A DNA stretch of 8,837 nucleotides from Pelethousia sp034933245 (lineage in GTDB: Bacteria; Bacillota; Clostridia; Christensenellales; CAG-138), in the NCBI GenBank assembly GCA_034933245.1, contig JAYFNX010000038.1:1-8837 (forward strand), given 5' to 3'. The notes below the pieces were generated by a model that saw nothing but the letters and a program-made list of their open reading frames with translations, did not search any database and had not been told where the DNA came from. Position 1 is the stretch's first letter. Every line of letters begins with the position of its first letter. Below are positions 1 to 5,396 of the stretch, piece after piece. A program made the translations under genes and the position numbers.

Positions 1-883
1 GGAACAACCCCCGTTCCCGGGCAAGATAGCCATTTTCATCATCCAGACTGGGGATAATGGCCTCGTTTTCCAAGGTGGCGTTCACGGCATCCATAAGGGA
101 CTGCGGCTCGTTGAGCAAAAGGGCGAGGCTACGGCTAAGAAGCTGGCGGTAAACGCGGACATAGGTTTTTGCCACGCCCGGCGCCAGGCCATAATCAAAA
201 TTTACAATGCTTTGGCCGCCGTGCTGGTCATTTTGGTTGGACTGGATGGCGATGCAGGCCAGGGCCGCATAGCTGGAAATATGCCGGGGCTCTCTGAGAA
301 CCCCATGCCCCGTGGAAAAACCGCCCGCGAAAAGTTTGAGCAAATCAATCTGGCAGCAGGTCGTGGTAAGAGTGTAGAAATCCAAATCGTGAATATGGAT
401 ATCCCCCTCCCGGTGCGCCCTGGCATGCTCCGGGTTGAGGACAAAAAGCTCATAAAATTGTTTGGCGCCCTCGCTGCCGTATTTAAGCATGGCCCCCATG
501 GCGGTGTTGCCGTCGATATTGGCGTTTTCCCGTTTGATATCGCTGTCGCTTGCATCGGTATAGGTTATATCCTCATAAATCTTCATCAGGCGGCTATTGG
601 CCTGCCGAATGCGGCTGCGCTCCGCCCGGTAGAGAATGTATGCCTTGGCGGTCCGCACATGGCCGTTATCAAGGAGAACCTGCTCCACGCAATCCTGAAT
701 TTGCTCAACATTGGGCTGGTCCATCCCCGCCTCGTCCAGGCGCTGGACAACCTGGCGGGCCAACTCTTCAGCGCCGGTACTGTGTACGCCCGTGGCATCA
801 AAAGCTTTCTGAATGGCTATGGCAATCTTTTGCATGTCAAAGGATACGGTCCGTCCGTCCCGTTTTTGAATGGTGTCTATCAT
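1..883 (-). CDS. nrdD: Anaerobic (class III) ribonucleoside-triphosphate reductase, N-terminal 294 residues
   Basis: Reduces ribonucleoside triphosphates to dNTPs under anaerobic conditions by glycyl-radical chemistry, after activation by the radical-SAM enzyme NrdG. The visible part opens with an ATP-cone (residues about 3-92, with KRDGR near residue 7 and FD..KI..AI.KAF), the allosteric nucleotide-binding module. The catalytic barrel follows: ENANIDGNTAMGAM (119-132), the GDIHIHDLDFY block (160-170), a Cys pair at 176-177 in TTTCCQIDL where the family carries its thiyl-radical cysteine, and QSNQNDQHGGQS (214-225). The ATG at 883-881 is preceded by a strong AGGAGGA site (897-891) 7 nt away. 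The C-terminal zinc site and the glycyl-radical site lie beyond the window, so intactness cannot be judged. It is a separate transcription unit with its own promoter and probable NrdR control. Family assignment is near certain. Confidence 0.97.
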   Translation of the reverse strand, partial: MIDTIQKRDGRTVSFDMQKIAIAIQKAFDATGVHSTGAEELARQVVQRLDEAGMDQPNVEQIQDCVEQVLLDNGHVRTAKAYILYRAERSRIRQANSRLMKIYEDITYTDASDSDIKRENANIDGNTAMGAMLKYGSEGAKQFYELFVLNPEHARAHREGDIHIHDLDFYTLTTTCCQIDLLKLFAGGFSTGHGVLREPRHISSYAALACIAIQSNQNDQHGGQSIVNFDYGLAPGVAKTYVRVYRQLLSRSLALLLNEPQSLMDAVNATLENEAIIPSLDDENGYLARERGLF

Positions 884-925
884 AAGCGCTTCCTCCTGCG
901 GCTCTGGTATGAATTGGCGCGGCTA

Positions 926-973
926 GCACAATATGTGGTATCCGTCTGTTTAATTAGTATATATATTTTGTGG
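926..973 (-). promoter_or_regulatory. Tandem NrdR-box-like operators of nrdD
   Basis: Two 16-bp dyads resemble the NrdR box (ACACWATATWTWGTGT type). The box at 926-941 matches at about 12 of 16 positions. The weaker box at 958-973 matches at about 9 of 16, mostly in the ATATtTTGTG half. Their starts are 32 bp apart, about three helical turns, which is the paired arrangement known for NrdR sites. The weaker box overlaps the -10 and spacer; the stronger one covers the start region. NrdR is the ATP/dATP-sensing repressor of ribonucleotide reductase genes, so a repressor role fits. The matches were judged by eye. Confidence 0.7.
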
Positions 974-984
974 TTCATTTGCAA
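956..984 (-). promoter_or_regulatory. Promoter of nrdD
   Basis: On the minus strand a -35 TTGCAA (984-979) and a -10 TATACT (961-956) are separated by exactly 17 bp, giving a predicted start near 949 and a leader of about 65 nt. The -10 matches the consensus at 5 of 6 positions and the -35 at 4 of 6. It lies downstream of the terminator that closes the preceding gene, so nrdD is probably transcribed on its own. Confidence 0.75.
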
Positions 985-1015
985 GGGCGAGAAACTTCGA
1001 AGTTATTGCCAATAC

Positions 1016-1040
1016 AAAAAAGGCCCCGAAAACGGGGCCT
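1016..1040 (-). terminator. Intrinsic terminator after the zinc-ribbon gene
   Basis: A perfect 8-bp stem, AGGCCCCG/CGGGGCCT (1021-1028 with 1033-1040), has a 4-nt loop. On the minus strand it is followed directly by five T residues (1020-1016). It ends transcription of the zinc-ribbon gene (stop at 1126) and insulates nrdD. The plus-strand side has only a weak, displaced T run, so leftward termination is favoured. Confidence 0.88.
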
Positions 1041-1125
1041 CATTGCTTTTACTAATGCACCGAATTTATCCGCAGCGCGGGAAATAGGGGATTAGGAAGC
1101 CTTTGCTCGTTGAGCGTCCAAAAGG

Positions 1126-1395
1126 TTACCGGTGGGACTGGAAGCAAGCACTGCAGTAGATCGGCCGATCATTCTTGGGAACGAACGGGATCTTGGTGGG
1201 CGCTCCGCACTCGGCACAAACGGCATCGTACATTTCGCGCTCGCCGCTGCGCTGGGATTTACGGGCGTTCCTGCATGCCTTGCAGCGGATGGGCTCGTTC
1301 TGGAAACCCTTCTCAGCGTAGAATTCCTGCTCACCGGCAGTAAAAACGAACTCAGCGCCGCAATCCTTGCATACCAAAGTCTTGTCTTCGAACAT
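1126..1395 (-). CDS. Small double zinc-ribbon protein of unknown function (zf-trcl type)
   Basis: An 89-residue protein with four CxxC knuckles: C9/C12, C38/C41, C60/C63 and C81/C84. This is enough for two zinc ribbons. The first unit, with DKTLVCKDCGAEFVFT and a GEQEFYAEKGF stretch before RCKACR, matches a family of short probable zinc-ribbon proteins common in Firmicutes. The second unit (CAECG ... YCSACF) is a more generic zinc ribbon. There is no signal peptide or membrane segment, so it is probably cytosolic; nucleic-acid or ribosome binding is possible but only inference. I chose the ATG at 1395-1393 because AAGGGGA (1411-1405) sits 9 nt before it and the family begins at MFEDKTL. An in-frame ATG at 1437 lacks a good site and lies inside the structured leader. 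A promoter about 270 nt upstream and the terminator at 1016-1040 frame the unit. Confidence 0.9.
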   Translation of the reverse strand: MFEDKTLVCKDCGAEFVFTAGEQEFYAEKGFQNEPIRCKACRNARKSQRSGEREMYDAVCAECGAPTKIPFVPKNDRPIYCSACFQSHR

Positions 1396-1404
1396 GGTGA
1401 AAAA

Positions 1405-1411
1405 TCCCCTT
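1405..1411 (-). promoter_or_regulatory. Ribosome binding site deciding the zinc-ribbon start
   Basis: AAGGGGA on the minus strand lies 9 nt before the ATG at 1395. It favours this start over the in-frame ATG at 1437, which has no comparable site and falls in the closing helix of the predicted upstream RNA. Confidence 0.7.
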
Positions 1412-1414
1412 GTA

Positions 1415-1657
1415 AAAATATTTTCCGGTTGTCGCATCTTTCGGCTGACCTGGTCTTTGCCCCCACACTCGCCGCCGGGAAGGTTCGCTACTAGGCTTTA
1501 CGCCCCCCACTACTACCCCTCTCGCAGCCTTGCGGCTGCGGGCGGACTTACATCTAGGCCGCACCATGCTCACGGGATATTCGCCCGCTTATGTGGATCG
1601 TTTCGCCTGCGACTGGCATCGATTTGCAACCACAGCCCGAAAAATCCGAACAACCTA
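1415..1657 (-). ncRNA. Predicted structured RNA (stand-alone ncRNA or long 5' leader), family unassigned
   Basis: Read on the minus strand, the two ends can form a closing helix: 1655-1633 pairs with 1447-1427 in about 20 bp (6, then 2, 9 and 3), broken only by two single bulges and one G-G mismatch. Inside lie a bulged arm (1632-1630 with 1596-1594, 1623-1620 with 1600-1597, 1618-1615 with 1607-1604, 7-nt loop), a perfect 7-bp hairpin with a GCAA tetraloop (1540-1534 with 1529-1523), and a small GGC/GCC hairpin (1504-1502 with 1496-1494). An alternative 7-bp pairing, 1588-1582 with 1544-1538, would compete with the tetraloop hairpin. A consensus -10 places the predicted 5' end within a few bases of the closing helix. 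The 3' side runs into a T-rich stretch (1420-1414) and then the site of the zinc-ribbon gene, with no classic terminator between, so a leader is also possible. I do not recognise SRP, tmRNA, RNase P or a common riboswitch core; the 3' boundary is approximate. Confidence 0.55.
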
Positions 1658-1663
1658 AATAGT

Positions 1664-1692
1664 ATTATAAACGATGGTAATCAAAAACACAA
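1664..1692 (-). promoter_or_regulatory. Promoter of predicted RNA and zinc-ribbon gene
   Basis: A perfect TATAAT -10 (1669-1664) lies 17 bp downstream of TTGTGT (1692-1687), a weak -35 with 3 of 6 matches, in an AT-rich setting. The predicted start near 1657 falls just before the closing helix of the structured RNA, which begins at 1655. Confidence 0.65.
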
Positions 1693-1764
1693 CAAATATT
1701 TTTCTTATTTATATGTCTTTATGCAGGACGTCCTCTTTTTTCTTGCAAAATTGGTCTTTATCCC

Positions 1765-2325
1765 TCAATGTTGTGCAATATCGTCATAAAGTGCCCTGGG
1801 GCCTCCCACATATTTGGGCCGGGTGCGTGCCATGACCAGATTCGCCTGCCCTATTTTACGGGTTTGTGCGTGAATGGGCACCACAACCGGATGCATATGC
1901 ATGCCGATGAGTGTTCCGCCTATATCCATGCCGGCAGCGGCCTTGCCGCGCAGATCCTCTACCATCACATAATCGTCCAGTCGCTTCATGGCTTCCATGG
2001 AAAATGCGCCGCCCGCATGAAGGTGCGGCCGCACCCAGACCTGTTGAAGATCGTAGCGTTCCATACAGGCGCGTTCCACCACCAGGCAGCGATTCAGGTG
2101 CTCGCAGCACTGGGCGCACAGGAACAGCCCCCGGGCTTTGGCCTCGGGCAAAATCGCATCCATCACGGCCTTTGCCGCTTCCTCCGAGGAGCCGGTACCG
2201 ATGCGCTTGCCGCAGATTTCGCTGGTGGAGCAACCTACGACCAGCATATCCCCAGCCTTAAGATTATCTGCCGCCGCCATAAGCTCCGCGGCGGCCGCCC
2301 GCGCCTGTTCATAAATTTCCTGCAT
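1765..2325 (-). CDS. ywlG: UPF0340 / TIGR01440 family protein (YwlG-like)
   Basis: A 186-residue protein matching the conserved, functionally undefined UPF0340 family (B. subtilis YwlG), at the family's usual length. Recognisable blocks are GCSTSEICGKRIGTGSS (31-47), a cysteine-rich CAQCCEHLNRC (70-80) followed by LVVER, PHLHAGGAFS (100-109), AGMDIGGTLIGMHMHPVVVP (131-150) and a C-terminal RTRPKYVGGPRA (167-178). The conserved Cys, His and acidic residues could suit a metal or nucleotide site, but no activity is established and I do not infer one. There is no signal peptide or membrane segment. The ATG at 2325-2323 has AGGGGG (2338-2333) 7 nt upstream. The gene diverges from feoAB and has its own promoter; no clear terminator follows it. 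Confidence 0.93.
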   Translation of the reverse strand: MQEIYEQARAAAAELMAAADNLKAGDMLVVGCSTSEICGKRIGTGSSEEAAKAVMDAILPEAKARGLFLCAQCCEHLNRCLVVERACMERYDLQQVWVRPHLHAGGAFSMEAMKRLDDYVMVEDLRGKAAAGMDIGGTLIGMHMHPVVVPIHAQTRKIGQANLVMARTRPKYVGGPRALYDDIAQH

Positions 2326-2339
2326 TTGGTTTCCCCCTA

Positions 2340-2359
2340 TCCTTGCTTTCGTGCAAGGA
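2340..2359 (-). repeat. Inverted repeat across the ywlG transcription start
   Basis: A perfect 7-bp dyad (TCCTTGC/GCAAGGA, 6-base centre) lies between the -10 and the ribosome binding site. The predicted start near 2355 falls inside one arm, so it suits a DNA operator better than an RNA hairpin. No regulator is assigned. Confidence 0.4.
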
Positions 2360-2361
2360 AC

Positions 2362-2390
2362 ATTATAGCCTTTCCCCGGCTACCTTGCAA
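2362..2390 (-). promoter_or_regulatory. Promoter of the ywlG-type gene
   Basis: On the minus strand a perfect TATAAT (2367-2362) lies exactly 17 bp downstream of TTGCAA (2390-2385). The predicted start is near 2355, giving a leader of about 30 nt. It diverges from the feoAB promoter about 65 bp away. Confidence 0.75.
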
Positions 2391-2453
2391 CACTTGTCCG
2401 CCTTTGGATGCCCGTCCATTGCGCGCCTTCTTTTTTTGTGGCCGGCGGCCGGC

Positions 2454-2482
2454 TTGACACATATTCGAGGGAAACTTATACT
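2454..2482 (+). promoter_or_regulatory. Promoter of feoAB
   Basis: A perfect -35 TTGACA (2454-2459), 17-bp spacer and -10 TATACT (2477-2482) predict a strong sigma-A-type promoter with a start near 2489 and a leader of about 28 nt. This is the best promoter match in the window, as expected for a gene held down by a repressor and released on iron need. Confidence 0.85.
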
Positions 2483-2498
2483 GAATAAAAGTTATAAG
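2475..2498 (+). promoter_or_regulatory. Candidate operator dyad of feoAB
   Basis: CTTATA (2475-2480) and TATAAG (2493-2498) form a perfect 6-bp inverted repeat with a 12-base centre. An overlapping AACTT/AAGTT pair (2473-2477 with 2489-2493) adds to the symmetry. The dyad covers the -10 and the start point, an ideal site for repression. An iron-responsive regulator of the Fur or DtxR type is expected for feo genes, but the sequence is not a good match to the boxes I know. Confidence 0.4.
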
Positions 2499-2503
2499 GC
2501 GAA

Positions 2504-2508
2504 AGAGG
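2504..2508 (+). promoter_or_regulatory. Ribosome binding site setting the feoAB start
   Basis: AGAGG lies 8 nt before the ATG at 2517. The reading frame stays open upstream to 2343, but that part runs through the -35 and -10 boxes, so the ATG at 2517 is the real start. Confidence 0.75.
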
Positions 2509-2516
2509 CCATTTTT

Positions 2517-5081
2517 ATGCATGAACATGGAAAACGCAAATCGCTGGGCGAGCTTTCGCCCGGTCAAAGCGGGTTTATATTTGGCGTAAATCCTGCGGAT
2601 GATCGGGTGCGCCGTCGCATTGTGGATATGGGCATCACCCCCGGCACCCAGGTGACGGTGGTAAAGGTTGCGCCCATGGGTGACCCCATCGAAATTGCTC
2701 TGCGGGGATATTCCCTTTCCCTGCGCAGGGAGGATGCCCTCCAAATTACTTTAATGGAACGTGGCGAGCAGGAGGCGCTGCAAAAGCAGCAGCGGGATTC
2801 CCTTGCCGAATATGAGCGGCGTTCGAAAGGCCAGCTTGGCCATGAACGGGATACGGATACGGCAGGGCATCAGCGGGCGGCCATGCTGACCGAAGCGTTT
2901 ACCAGCACCTGCACTTCCTGTCCGAATGCAGGCTCCAAAGACGCCTGCATCATCTGTTCCCACAATGGCGGCTTAGGTGCAGAAAATCAGCCTGTGAAGC
3001 TGGCCCTGGTGGGCAACCCGAATTGCGGGAAGACCACCCTCTTCAACGCTATGACTGGCGGCCATGAATATGTGGGCAACTGGCCGGGCGTAACAGTGGA
3101 AAAAAAAGAGGGTAGGATCAGGCGGCCCAACCGGGGCGAGATAGGCAAAGATGCCCTCTGTACTTATGGACACGACATGACCCTGGTGGACCTGCCGGGG
3201 ATCTATTCCCTTTCCCCCCACTCCATGGAGGAGATCGTGGCACGGCGTTTTATTGTGGACGAAAAGCCGGACGCCATTATCAATATTGTCGACGGCACCA
3301 ATTTGGAGCGCAATCTATATCTCACCGTCCAGCTTATGGAACTGGAGCGGCCCATGATTATCGCCTTGAATATGATGGATGAGGTGGAAAAGAACGGCGA
3401 TCAAATCGATGTGAAACGGCTTTCCTTGGAACTGGGCGTACCCGTTATCCCTATTTCCGCCCGTACGGGCATGGGCGTGGGCACCTTGGTAGCGCAGGCG
3501 CAAAAGCTGATTCACGCTATCCACGCCCAATTCCATGAAGGCTTCAATATTGAACCCGATGATTTGTATGATGATTATACCCACGTAGCGCATCACCGCA
3601 TCGGGCAGTTAGTAGAGAGCTATGCCAAAGCCGCGGGGCTACCCCTGCATTGGACGGAGATCAAGCTGTTGGAGGGGGATCAGCTCATTCGGGAGAGCCT
3701 GAACCTGCCCCCGGACATCGCCGGGCAGGTCCAGCGAATTGTCACGGAGTATGCGGCAGCCAGCCCCCTTGGAGACAATGAGACCATGGTAGCGGATTGC
3801 CGTTACCGCTATGTGGGCCGGGTTAGCGCCTTGGCCCTAAAGCGGGCTCGAAAACAAGGCGAAGCCAGCAAGTCCAACCGGATTGACGCCATCCTTACCC
3901 ATCGCGTATTCGCCCTGCCCATTTTCTTCGGCATTATGATGCTCATTTTTGGCCTCACGTTTTCCAGCTTGGGCGCCTGGCTTTCGGACTTGGTCAGCAA
4001 CGCCATCGGTTCCATTCTCATTCCGTACATCCGGGATGCGCTCACCGCCTCCGGTTCTTTTGCCTGGCTTACCGGCCTGATTTGCGACGGCATCCTTACG
4101 GGCGTGGGCGGCGTGCTTACCTTCCTGCCTCAAATCGCCATTTTGTTTTTCTGCCTTTCGCTTCTGGAGGACAGTGGCTATATGAGCCGCATTGCTTTCA
4201 TTATGGATAAACCCATGCGCCGCTTTGGCCTTTCCGGTAAAAGCTTCATTCCTCTTTTGATGGGCTTTGGCTGCACTGTGCCCGCCACTATGGGTACCCG
4301 CACCATGGACAATGATAAAGATAAGCGCATGACCATCCTCCTGCTGCCCTTTATGAGCTGTTCCGCCAAGCTTCCCGTGTATGGGCTCATCGCCGGCGCC
4401 TTTTTTGCAAAAGGCCGCACGTTGGTCATCTTTACTCTCTCTGCGCTGGGCATTTTTTTAGGCATTCTTTCGGGCTTGCTGTTTAAAAAACGGCTCTTTG
4501 CCGGGGAGGATGCGCCCTTTGTCATTGAGCTTCCGCCCTACCGGGTGCCCACCGCCCGCAATACCTTCACTCACGTTTGGGAACGGGTAAGCCATTTTCT
4601 CCAAAAGGCAGGCACCATCATTTTTGCCATGAGCGTTGTGCTCTGGTTCTTGCAAAATTTTGATTTGCATCTCACCTTGGTGGACGATGCTTCCATAAGC
4701 ATACTGGGCATGCTGGGGGGCCTCATCGCGCCTTTGTTCCGGCCGCAGGGCTTTGGCACCTGGCAGGCGACGGTAGCCTTGCTTACAGGTGTGGTTGCCA
4801 AGGAGGCGGTGGTCTCCAGCCTTGCCATGTTCTACGGCTTTTCCCTCTCCGCCGGAAGCGGCACCGTGGCATCGGCCCTGGCGGGTACCTTCACGCCCCG
4901 TTCCGCCTATGCGTTTTTGGTGTTCGTTTTGCTTTATACCCCCTGCGTGGCAGCCGTTTCCACCATGCGCAGGGAGCTGAACAGCGGGAAATGGACGGCT
5001 TTCGCGTTGGCGTGGCAAGTGGCTATAGCCTATGTGGCCAGCTTTGTCGCGTATATGTTGCTGGGTCTATTCCTACAATAA
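2517..5081 (+). CDS. feoB: Ferrous iron transporter, FeoA-FeoB fusion
   Basis: Imports Fe(II) across the cytoplasmic membrane. The 854-residue protein begins with a FeoA SH3-like domain (about 9-80: LGELSPGQSG ... IVDMGITPGTQVTVV ... LRGYSLSLRRED). A charged linker follows with four cysteines at 132, 135, 144 and 147. The FeoB GTPase domain has a P-loop GNPNCGKT (166-173), switch-I Thr in GVTVE (191-195), G3 DLPG (225-228), G4 NMMD (285-288) and G5 SAR (314-316). Hydrophobic segments start near 466 and carry the permease signatures GFGCTVPAT (583-591), SCSAKLPVY (614-622, approximate) and YTPCVAAVST (807-816), including the conserved Cys residues at about 586, 614 and 810. The gene is followed 34 bases later by its small Cys-rich partner. 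Fused FeoA-FeoB proteins are known in Firmicutes; the linker cysteine motif is less familiar to me. Confidence 0.97.
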   Translation: MHEHGKRKSLGELSPGQSGFIFGVNPADDRVRRRIVDMGITPGTQVTVVKVAPMGDPIEIALRGYSLSLRREDALQITLMERGEQEALQKQQRDSLAEYERRSKGQLGHERDTDTAGHQRAAMLTEAFTSTCTSCPNAGSKDACIICSHNGGLGAENQPVKLALVGNPNCGKTTLFNAMTGGHEYVGNWPGVTVEKKEGRIRRPNRGEIGKDALCTYGHDMTLVDLPGIYSLSPHSMEEIVARRFIVDEKPDAIINIVDGTNLERNLYLTVQLMELERPMIIALNMMDEVEKNGDQIDVKRLSLELGVPVIPISARTGMGVGTLVAQAQKLIHAIHAQFHEGFNIEPDDLYDDYTHVAHHRIGQLVESYAKAAGLPLHWTEIKLLEGDQLIRESLNLPPDIAGQVQRIVTEYAAASPLGDNETMVADCRYRYVGRVSALALKRARKQGEASKSNRIDAILTHRVFALPIFFGIMMLIFGLTFSSLGAWLSDLVSNAIGSILIPYIRDALTASGSFAWLTGLICDGILTGVGGVLTFLPQIAILFFCLSLLEDSGYMSRIAFIMDKPMRRFGLSGKSFIPLLMGFGCTVPATMGTRTMDNDKDKRMTILLLPFMSCSAKLPVYGLIAGAFFAKGRTLVIFTLSALGIFLGILSGLLFKKRLFAGEDAPFVIELPPYRVPTARNTFTHVWERVSHFLQKAGTIIFAMSVVLWFLQNFDLHLTLVDDASISILGMLGGLIAPLFRPQGFGTWQATVALLTGVVAKEAVVSSLAMFYGFSLSAGSGTVASALAGTFTPRSAYAFLVFVLLYTPCVAAVSTMRRELNSGKWTAFALAWQVAIAYVASFVAYMLLGLFLQ

Positions 5082-5115
5082 TAGTAGGTTCGCTTTATTG
5101 AAAGGGAGGGATTGT

Positions 5116-5250
5116 ATGTGGTATATTCTTGCTGGCCTAATCCTGATTTACACGTTTTGGAGCCTAGCCCGCTGGTGGAAAGGGAGGAAAAAAGGCTGTC
5201 ACGGCGACTGTTCAAATTGCCCTGGGCGGGGGAATTGCGGCGGGAAATAA
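5116..5250 (+). CDS. FeoB-associated Cys-rich membrane protein
   Basis: A 44-residue protein with one N-terminal membrane segment (about 3-21, ending LARWW), a basic stop-transfer stretch (KGRKK, 22-26) and a short cytosolic tail with cysteines at 28, 32, 35 and 41 (CHGDCSNC, then a Gly-rich end). Size, layout and position directly after feoB match the FeoB-associated Cys-rich family, thought to help FeoB-mediated Fe(II) uptake, perhaps as the Gram-positive counterpart of FeoC; its biochemistry is unsettled. The ATG at 5116 is chosen because a strong purine-rich site (GGGAGG, 5104-5109) lies 6 nt upstream. Upstream in-frame codons overlap the end of feoB and would destroy the clean N-terminal membrane segment. 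It is 34 bases after the feoB stop and probably cotranscribed. Confidence 0.88.
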   Translation: MWYILAGLILIYTFWSLARWWKGRKKGCHGDCSNCPGRGNCGGK

Positions 5251-5270
5251 AAGAAACGCTTCCCTTTGTC

Positions 5271-5298
5271 GGCACCTTTTCACAAAAAAGCCTGTTTT
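5271..5298 (+). terminator. Weak candidate terminator of the feo operon
   Basis: A GGC...GCC stem with an inner CTTTT/AAAAG pairing (5271-5292) is followed by TGTTTT. The stem is imperfect and AT-rich, so termination may be partial; no better terminator lies between the small Cys-rich gene and hpf. Confidence 0.25.
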
Positions 5299-5311
5299 AA
5301 GTCCGTCTGTT

Positions 5312-5331
5312 TATGCTATACTTAGAGCATA
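5312..5331 (+). promoter_or_regulatory. hpf promoter (extended -10) overlapped by an inverted repeat
   Basis: TATACT (5317-5322) is preceded by TG at 5314-5315, forming an extended -10. No good -35 is visible, which fits that promoter class. A perfect 6-bp inverted repeat, TATGCT/AGCATA (5312-5317 with 5326-5331), covers the -10 and predicted start near 5329, so a repressor could act here. hpf is usually growth-phase or stress controlled, but no regulator can be named. Confidence 0.5.
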
Positions 5332-5340
5332 GAAGATAGA

Positions 5341-5377
5341 GCGCCACAAGATTCGGCGGTCACACCCGATTCGGCGC
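5341..5377 (+). repeat. Repeat-bearing hairpin in the hpf leader
   Basis: GATTCGGCG occurs twice (5350-5358 and 5368-5376) with an 18-bp period. GCGCC (5341-5345) can pair with GGCGC (5373-5377) to close a hairpin ending directly before the ribosome binding site (AGGAAAGGGG, 5378-5387). It might influence hpf translation or mRNA stability. Confidence 0.4.
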
Positions 5378-5396
5378 AGGAAAGGGGAATGAACCT

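Larger units (their letters stand above)
1396..1764. other. 369-base spacer between ywlG-type and zinc-ribbon genes
   Basis: No convincing protein gene lies here. The right part (about 1664-1764) is AT-rich and carries the promoter. The left part (about 1415-1657) is GC-rich and highly self-complementary on the minus strand, as described for the predicted RNA. No clear terminator follows the ywlG-type stop at 1765, so read-through into this region is possible. Confidence 0.7.

Noticed and set aside
212..1087. Long open plus-strand frame across the nrdD region
   Set aside because: It is antisense to nrdD, whose minus-strand translation matches the family throughout; the plus-strand protein shows no recognisable motif and lacks a good ribosome binding site.
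1431..1465. Resemblance to the SRP RNA domain IV core (an ACCAGGTCAG-like stretch)
   Set aside because: The diagnostic GGAAGGAAGCAGC part is absent, and the segment is better explained as one arm of the long closing helix.
1720..1741. Palindrome AGGACGTCCT followed by a T run on the plus strand
   Set aside because: The hairpin would have only 3 bp around a 4-nt loop and no plus-strand gene ends there, so I do not call a terminator.
1768..2457. Plus-strand frame opposite ywlG
   Set aside because: Shadow of the YwlG-type gene; it has no family resemblance and runs through the ywlG and feoAB promoters.
2343..2516. N-terminal extension of FeoAB
   Set aside because: The frame is open but covers the -35, -10 and leader; a ribosome binding site supports the ATG at 2517, where FeoA homology begins soon after.
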